The translations under genes were made by a program, and so were the position numbers. Under the pieces are notes generated by a model. That model was not told the origin of the DNA, did no database searches, and saw only the letters and a list, made by a program, of their open reading frames with translations. 64,000 nucleotides of DNA from Tetrastigma voinierianum (taxonomy: Eukaryota; Streptophyta; Magnoliopsida; Vitales; Vitaceae): NCBI GenBank assembly GCA_016808115.1, contig JAEQBH010000897.1:682001-746000 (forward strand), given 5' to 3'. Numbering within the stretch: the stretch's first letter is position 1; every line of letters begins with the position of its first letter. Shown here piece after piece: positions 57,901-64,000 of the stretch.

Positions 57901-59600
57901 CACATGCGGCTCATGGCCTCTCTGAAGAAATGGGGTCTTGATTGAGTCCAGACATGTAGTCGGTCTCCTGTAAGTATACAACATAGTCAGATGGAATGGC
58001 CAGACTTTCAGACTCTTGAGGATTTTCTTAAGTCTGATTGGTCTAGTGATTGTGGTGTCTGAGACACTTGTTGTTATCAGTTCTGAATGATGGCTCACTA
58101 ACTACTTCTTCATGGGAGTTACGGATAGGAGGATCGAGTTATCGCTCTTCATGGGTTGTGATCTGAATAGGTAGTTAGTGAGCCATAGTAGGTATGTGCC
58201 CGGGTTCAACACCACGACACAGAAGTCACGATCCTGTACTTCTTCTATCACGACTCTATGATAACCACTCCTCATCGATCATTATAATCCTCGAGAAATG
58301 GCATTAGTGCTTCTCTGACTTTATCGTGTGAGAGGACGATAAAACCTACCGCCCCTTGGACTTACGCATAGCCAATGGAAAGAACCAGCGGCGGCGCCAG
58401 CCCAGGTCTGTTTTGCTTTCATGTGGGTTGGCACGCCTTACCTCTACTTTCTGACCCCCATGTACATGGGTTTGGCTTCAGGCTTCCATCCATTCCACCA
58501 ACCAAAGGGTGTTTTGGGCCGACTTGGATGGAACCATTGAATGTACAGTGTCTTGAGCTTCACTCCTGTATTTAAGAGGGAGGTGGAGACCTTGTCATGC
58601 TCCCTTACCATGTCCATGATGTCGATTCCTTCTTTTCCCGACTACACCATTTTGCTGTAGGCGTGCCGAAGTGTCATTATCTTGACTCTGATTCATTTCC
58701 TCAAAGATTTAGAAAATGGACCGGTGCTTTAGCAGTGCGGCGAGCCTACCATAATACTCACCTTCTCGGATCTTACAAATTTGTGATACCAAATCAGTTG
58801 TTTCTCTACCTCGCGCTATAGACTTTGAAAGCATCCCAGTGCTTCAGTTGTCATTTAGAAGATAGAATTTTATGTATCTTTATAAAATCATCAATGAAGG
58901 CATCAAAATACCTTTGACCAGCTAAGACATTGGGTGGTAAATGGTCACAGATATCAATTATGAATTATCTTGAGTTTTACATCCTTCTCTTAGCTCCTTT
59001 ATTGGACTTGTTGGTTTACTTTTTCCTTTATGCAACCTAAACAAGTATCAGAAGTCGATGAAGTCAAATTAATAAGATGACACCATCAACCCGCCTTCTT
59101 AACCTCTTTAGGCGCTCTATGGAGGTCTTGTTTAATCTCACTATGCCATAAATAGATGAGTGATGATTTGTATTACAACGATATTACATTTATTGTTATC
59201 ATTGTAGTTAGTGAGTGCGCACGTTTGGATCGAGAGACTTAGGTGACCTCAAACCATCTGATGAATTTTGCAGAGCGATGATCTTGAATCTTTCAATAAT
59301 CGGAAAGATATCTTTGGCTGAAATTAAAGCCACGAGGCGCTAGTACGAATCTGAGGATACTGGATTCTTAAAGAAGCAGAACCATAAAAGTCTTGTCAAA
59401 TTCGTATCTCCCGATTAATGTAGAAGACTAGCACCTTATGTCCCCAACCTTGACTCTTGTGACATCTTATTTCTGAATAGATATATGGATTAGCCCTCAT
59501 TAGGTTTCCTTAAGTTTGAAACCCCTGAGCAATTAAAACATGGATTGTAGAACACAAAGTCAATGTATGTTATATAAATCGCTGATAATTTACAAATTTG
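57901..59600 (-). pseudogene. Copia integrase region, degraded
   Basis: On the minus strand, KTPFGWWNGWKPEANPCTWG near 58500 matches the segment after the integrase catalytic glutamate. FIDDFIKIHKI near 58890 corresponds to the core's DD-S region. The rest changes frame often. A + strand GC-richer patch at 58375-58560 is the shadow of this segment. Confidence 0.65.
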
Positions 59601-59619
59601 ATTCATAACACACTAACGA

Positions 59620-59870
59620 GTATCATATACCTTCATTTTCTTGAGCCATATATCTTGACATGTTGCATTCCTTCTTTATGTGTGACCCTTTTCTTCTGAA
59701 AAAACAAATTAGTAGCTTACATATACGTTTTCCTTTGCTGGGGAATATTTTTACCTTGCCTTTATCTTTTGGATCACTTTTGGATTCTTTGGTTTGCCTT
59801 TCTTGTGAGACACAAGATTCAGCACATTTCAATTTCTCTTGCTTCAACACCTTCCTCTGGACACACATGT
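59620..59870 (-). pseudogene. Copia gag zinc knuckle region
   Basis: An 81-codon frame ends CFFRRKGSHIKKECNMSRYM. The pattern C-x2-C-x4-H-x4-C is recognisable, with the second cysteine replaced by arginine. A lysine/serine-rich linker precedes it. It would bind element RNA. Confidence 0.8.
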
Positions 59871-60460
59871 TCGTGATTCACATTGTTGACCGCATTTCTC
59901 CTTGTAACATGTCATGCTTGGGGAGACCTTAAAATCTTCACTCAAAATCCAGAATTTACAGTGGGTGATCAGATAAAATGAACTTTAGAGCAACTACGAA
60001 AAATCGACATCAAGGAACCTTGAGTTGTTCTCTCTCTCATCTCCATTATATGTCTCTCACATTTGTGTCCCTTTTAACCTCATAGAACACAATTTCGCCA
60101 TTAGGAGTCTTGGCTTGACTTTACTCCAGACTCCTGGCCCATTCATGGTGGCCCCGTCGATTCTTTACTTGAGTTACGCGTCAGAGGGATAGATCCTTAT
60201 GCTCTGCATTTGATGGGTCTTGATAACCATCATCTTGAGACGATTGGATCTCCCATCGGCTCGTATAATGCACGATTATTGCTTTGAGTGCTTTGCTCAG
60301 TTGGAGTTCTGGCTGTCCCCATCACGAAGAGCCAGATCAGATGATCCATACACCCTAATCGAAGCACTTTATATTTCCATAGTTTATGGTATCGCGGGAT
60401 GACTATGGGGGCCAGCTGATTGGATCGCGGTGTTAAATGCAAAGGACAAAGAATTATAGC
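59871..60460 (-). pseudogene. Copia gag core, degraded
   Basis: By position this is the gag core. The minus-strand frame 60230-60442 is open for 70 codons, but its motifs are weak. I cannot fix a start codon. Confidence 0.5.
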
Positions 60461-61633
60461 ACTATAAGTTTAAGCAACAATTATTAATCGTGGCATTATA
60501 AAGATTGTATTTGCTATCTAATAACTAGCACGCTAATTATTAGTGATAAAAATCACATCTCCCTTTGGCGGAGCAGCTAAAGCGGATTTTGCTCCCAGCT
60601 TTATTTTATATAGCTAATAGGTGATATACGAAAACTAATAGTATCTCGTACCTGTGGGCATAGGGACCCATTAATCTCGATACATACTCTATTCTATATA
60701 TTCCAATCATATTGTGACTATTTATCGGTGATTATCATACTGTGGGGCAGTGACCAATTTAACCTTAAATATAATTTACCAAAATGCATATTAGATTTAT
60801 TTGTAATTCTCTTTCATGGCAAAAAACGTTTTACGAAAATCATTAATAGCAAGTCGAGATGCTTTGCTACTCACAGCATACTCAATAATTTAAACCTATA
60901 GTATTTAGTTTGCCAATAAAGCATCAATAGAATCTACGGATGTTGGCTGGGCTTTCACGAAGGTACATGGCCGTCAAAAAGTAGAGTCGATTACGATTTT
61001 AAATGCATTAAATATAAGTAATTAAATATTTTATTTGAAAATTAATAAAGGATTTTGAAATTCCGCCTTCCAAATCCCCATTTATTGAAAATAAATAAGA
61101 GGATTTTGGGGATTCCATAACCCCGTCCCCATTTATTGAAAATAAATAAGGATTTTGAAATTCCACAACCGAATCCCTACTCCCGTCGAGTTCTCCCTTC
61201 CGGCTGGGTTAGCTCCGCCGTGGCGTTTCCTTTCCCGAATCCTTGACGCTTTGCAGTCTGCTATACCCTTCACCGTGACGAGATCTTGGGAAGTACTGCG
61301 TATGGGAGAGATCCTATCTTGGGAGGGGCCCGAATGGAAACCAAGAACCACATGGAGTCCCAGTCATCTCATCGAAAACTGCGCGAATGTTAAGTAGATA
61401 ATTACAAAAATACAATGATCCAATCTACATTCAGCCATGCTCATATAAAGAAGATTTGATGATCCCGCAGAACTCCTAACAATTTTATCGCAAAGCGGTT
61501 AATCCATAACATTGTAGTAGAAAAACCAAAAAGCAAGCATCATATCTTTATGCGATGAATTTTTCTTTGCCCAATTAACTATTTCATGATTTACTTCATT
61601 ATTCGTGAAGATCAAACATCATGGATACGTATC
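60461..61633 (-). other. Copia 5' leader
   Basis: Non-coding region between the right LTR and gag, long for a copia leader (~1.1 kb). It contains a ~56-bp tandem repeat (61035-61175: CCCATTTATTGAAAATAAAT with GGATTTTG, three copies) and a GC-richer patch at 61180-61390 of unknown origin. Confidence 0.55.
61035..61175. repeat. ~56-bp tandem repeat
   Basis: Three copies of AAAATAAATAAGGATTTTG and CCCCATTTATTG in tandem, with small indels. Confidence 0.85.
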
Positions 61634-61647
61634 CGCCTCGATACCAA
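61634..61647 (-). promoter_or_regulatory. Primer-binding site of the second copia element
   Basis: On the minus strand TTGGTATCGAGGC follows the LTR end TCTAACA after one base. It resembles the tRNA-Met-complementary TGGTATCAGAGC with changes. Confidence 0.78.
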
Positions 61648-61648
61648 G

Positions 61649-62117
61649 TGTTAGAAAATTACGTTAACTAATAACCTTCTTTATGTCTTCGATCTAGATT
61701 AATGCGGAATGAAAATCAAGACTATAGATTATAGGTTCAGAATTACTCCTGGCCATGGCGCAGATTCAAAGGACCGCTACCCCCGACGAGAAGACGAAGT
61801 GGTCAGGATCACGATCTTGATCTTCCTTCCCTGCCCTCACACAAAGATCACTCCTTCTCTCTAGCGAACTTCGGGTTTTACTTAACTGGGATTTGATTTA
61901 ACGATCGCTTTCTCTCCCTTTATAGTAAACTGCGGTCTAACGAGTTTACTTCCGAATGACCGACCGTCCATCCTCCCATCTGGGGAAAGTGCGATTGCAT
62001 GACTAAAGGTCCGGGATTCGACCTCACCACTTATCACATATGGGCCTAATAGTCATTACCTTATACTAATCACCCTATACAACTCCTACAAGTTGAGCCA
62101 ATATAGAAAATCTAACA
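61649..62117 (-). mobile_element. 5' LTR of the second Ty1/copia element
   Basis: 469 bp; ends TGTTAGA and TCTAACA form a perfect 7-bp inverted terminus. Followed by TACCT (62118-62122), the right target duplication. Confidence 0.95.
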
Positions 62118-62299
62118 TACCTAGGTTAACCTATCATATATGGCATGAAGAGTTGTCATGTGTATATCACATGCCTCACCTTATTATCTAATTGGCTCCA
62201 AAGTTTAAATTTTTTTAAGAAAATCAGTTTTAATCCACACCTCTCTCCCTCCTCCCCACCTTCACCTTCGAAGTGGCTAGGTAAATGGAACGGGATTGA

Positions 62300-62536
62300 G
62301 TTGGGAAAACTGTTATTGCTGCTGTTGTCTCTCATGTTTTTGCTCCTGCTCTGCCATATAAGCCTAAGAAGAATTTCACATGTTCTTGTTTGCACTGTCA
62401 GACTATTTCATCTGATAGTGCAAACAAGAACAGGGATCTTCCAAAGGCCGATATCTTCACCGCCCTTCAAAGAACTGAAACCATCATAAAGTTCCTCACA
62501 AAGAAGAATTTGGTAGCTAGTTTGATGTCTCCTTAA
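62300..62536 (+). pseudogene. Unrecognised 78-codon coding remnant with CxCxxC
   Basis: An open + strand frame runs from just after a TGA (62297-62299) to TAA (62534-62536), with no in-frame ATG near its start. The residues look protein-like: VSHVFAPALPYKPKKNFTCS, CLHCQTISSDSANKNRDLPK, ADIFTALQRTETIIKFLTKK. The cysteine spacing C-x-C-x2-C could bind metal, but I do not recognise the family. A splice acceptor upstream or a broken start is possible. An almost perfect hairpin (62383-62430) falls within it and encodes part of the serine/asparagine-rich stretch. Confidence 0.4.
62383..62430. repeat. Hairpin with 20-bp arms
   Basis: TTCTTGTTTGCACTGTCAGA (62383-62402), an 8-base loop, then TCTGATAGTGCAAACAAGAA (62411-62430). 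The arms pair with one G-T (wobble) position. In a coding context this suggests a small inverted duplication; it might also be a transcribed hairpin. Confidence 0.92.
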
Positions 62537-63660
62537 ACGAGCCTGCCAAAAACTGCTTCAACTTCTTCTCCTCCCTACACTTCACCTCACCCTCTGCCAA
62601 CTAAAGCCAAACAACTTCTCCCATCCCCCTTGGTCCTTCGTAACCACTTCTGCAATGACCCAATAGCAGTCCGTTTGGAAGACTCTTCATCTTAACAAGG
62701 GACCCACTCAAATTTCAGGCTTTTGTTACCTCAAAACCATATCATCAGCCATTTGATGGTTTAATTTTCTGGTGCTAGCTTCAAGCTTGTTATAAATGGA
62801 TCACTGCCCACTTTTTCCCTTAGCTAGTAGTAGTAGGATACATAGGAGCCATTCAATTTTCCGAGTTTTATGGGAATTCATAACATTAGTGCCTAGTGCT
62901 CTATTTGCCCCCACCTTACCAACAAGTACTTCTCGACAAAGCATCAAGCTTCAATGATAAATTAACCTCATAGCACTAGTATGAATAAAAAGTAAAAACC
63001 AAAATCTTTACTTATTGTTTAAGTATGCTGAAACCAGTTCTCTGGCTTCGGTTTCTCTCTCTTTTTCTTTCTTTTGCTATCAATAGTAGTTGAAGTAATC
63101 AGAAATTTTCTTTGCTCTACAGAAGAACTCAGATTACAAGATTCTTACTAGAAAAGTCAAAGTCTATGCCGATCGTCATGAAAGAAAGTTAAAGTAGAGG
63201 TGGTGTTTGATTGAATAAAGAATATCCAGTTTCTTAAGCTTGAGTGCACTGAAGGTGTTTGATAAAATTCCTCTTAGACTCTATTCTTCACTTGCTCTGT
63301 TTTTCAGCTTCCAAAGTTGTATTATTTCTAGTGTTAACAACATTAACAGTCATGTTGCAGTTCATTTTCATGACAACATGTTTCTTAATGAGTCGAAGAG
63401 GGGAATGTCTTATGGAGAAAGTGAAAACTTGGATACGTGGGAAGGATGTGGGTATGTGGGTATGTGGGTATATCATCTTCTTGTAAGTTCTGAGAAGCTC
63501 TCATGTTTCTCTCTGTAGATGGAAGATGTCATTCATGTTGTACATTAGGAAGCTTTTTTTTTCAATGAAGGAGGAAGGGAAGTTCAAGAATGTAACAAAA
63601 TTTAGGCTTTGGATTATGACATCTATTTTGAAAAGGTGTGGCAGTTTCTATTGGTAGAGA
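62537..63660. other. No supported gene
   Basis: Mixed-composition DNA with CT-rich patches (62560-62650). Frames at 63240-63518 and its shadows contain no motif I can support. Confidence 0.5.
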
Positions 63661-63838
63661 GGTGAGGCGTAGGAGAGATGTTCTCTACAGAGGTGAGGGG
63701 TGGAAGAAGAAAATCAAAAGGTGGGGGTGAAAGAAGAAGAGTCATGGGAGGTGAGGCATAGGAGAGATGATCGCTACAGAGGTGAGGGGTGGAAGAAGAA
63801 GATTAGAAGGTGGGGTAAAGGAAGAGTCATGGGATGGT
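63661..63838. repeat. 89-bp tandem duplication, purine-rich
   Basis: GGTGAGGCRTAGGAGAGATG begins at 63661 and again at 63750. Both copies continue CTACAGAGGTGAGGGGTGGA and GAGTCATGGGA. Nearly identical, so recent. Confidence 0.92.
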
Positions 63839-64000
63839 TGTTAGGTCATTAAGTGGGTTTTTGGAGGGAAAAGTGCCACATAGGATATTTTTTACTCTTT
63901 TAGCCGGTCATCAATCGGTCGGGACCAAAATAAGAAGCCATCTCCAAAAGTTGGGTTTATTTCTAGATTATCAGTAGGTGGGATTATTTAAAGAAAATTG
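63839..64000. other. Window edge, unassigned
   Basis: A GCCGGTCATCAATCGGTCGG segment (63902) resembles subterminal sequence of DNA transposons, but no end is visible before the window stops. Confidence 0.3.

Larger units (their letters stand above)
55481..62117 (-). mobile_element. Complete but decayed Ty1/copia element
   Basis: 6637 bp, minus strand, with LTRs of 485 and 469 bp, a perfect 5-bp duplication TACCT (55476-55480 and 62118-62122), a polypurine tract beside the left LTR and a primer-binding site beside the right LTR. Internal order on the minus strand is gag, zinc knuckle, integrase, RT, RNase H. All coding parts carry stops and frameshifts. The two LTRs differ at many positions and by several indels (I estimate 20% or more by eye), so the insertion is old. 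Confidence 0.95.

Noticed and set aside
62383..62430. A microRNA precursor
   Set aside because: The 20-bp stem with an 8-base loop is too short for a plant microRNA precursor, and it lies inside a coding-like frame. Kept only as a hairpin.

Overview
This is a stretch of repeat-rich nuclear DNA from a flowering plant, most likely a dicot. The evidence is decayed LTR retrotransposons of both plant superfamilies (Ty1/copia and Ty3/gypsy), a hAT element of the plant BED/DUF659 type, En/Spm-type CACTA ends with a DUF4216 protein remnant, tRNA-derived SINEs, and a low-GC background with long (AT)n tracts. I see no intact cellular gene, no rRNA and no ordinary tRNA gene. Coding traces carry many stops and frameshifts; several stops look like C-to-T decay of methylated DNA (TGG to TAG, CGA to TGA, CAG to TAG).

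Layout. 1-2452: AT-rich non-coding DNA with a ~150 bp triplicated repeat and a possible gene leader next to 2452. 2453-12335: candidate non-autonomous CACTA element (CACTACAAGAA ends, TTT on both sides) holding intron-rich, minus-strand gene-like fragments and a SINE. About 12.6-44.8 kb: a nest built on a minus-strand Ty3/gypsy element resembling the Tat lineage. Its antisense ORF (+ strand, 12.78-13.64 and 17.93-18.13 kb) is split by a 4.06 kb hAT element (13645-17703, 8-bp duplication CCTTAGCC). Its pol (18.96-19.38, 21.43-21.69 and 43.26-44.77 kb) is split by a solo LTR (19379-21431, duplication CATAT) and by a chromodomain-type gypsy element (21696 to about 43254). That gypsy element's 3' LTR is itself split by a minus-strand copia element (30215-42282). 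The copia 5' region is in turn broken by a CACTA remnant ending at 40516 and a related gypsy LTR fragment.

45.3-49.4 kb looks like a long minus-strand gypsy LTR carrying a ~100 bp, six-copy tandem array. 49431-54768 is a second candidate CACTA element (AAA on both sides). It is followed by a 308 bp Mutator-type foldback MITE (54796-55103, 9-bp duplication). 55481-62117 is a complete but decayed copia element (minus strand; 485/469 bp LTRs, perfect TACCT duplication). 62118-64000 holds an unrecognised 78-codon coding remnant with a 20-bp-arm hairpin, and an 89-bp tandem duplication.

The genes do not work together as a pathway: the window is a stratigraphy of successive insertions. Target-site duplications at six boundaries let the order be read: Tat-like element first; hAT, solo LTR and chromodomain gypsy into it; copia into the gypsy 3' LTR; further LTR and CACTA debris into the copia 5' end.
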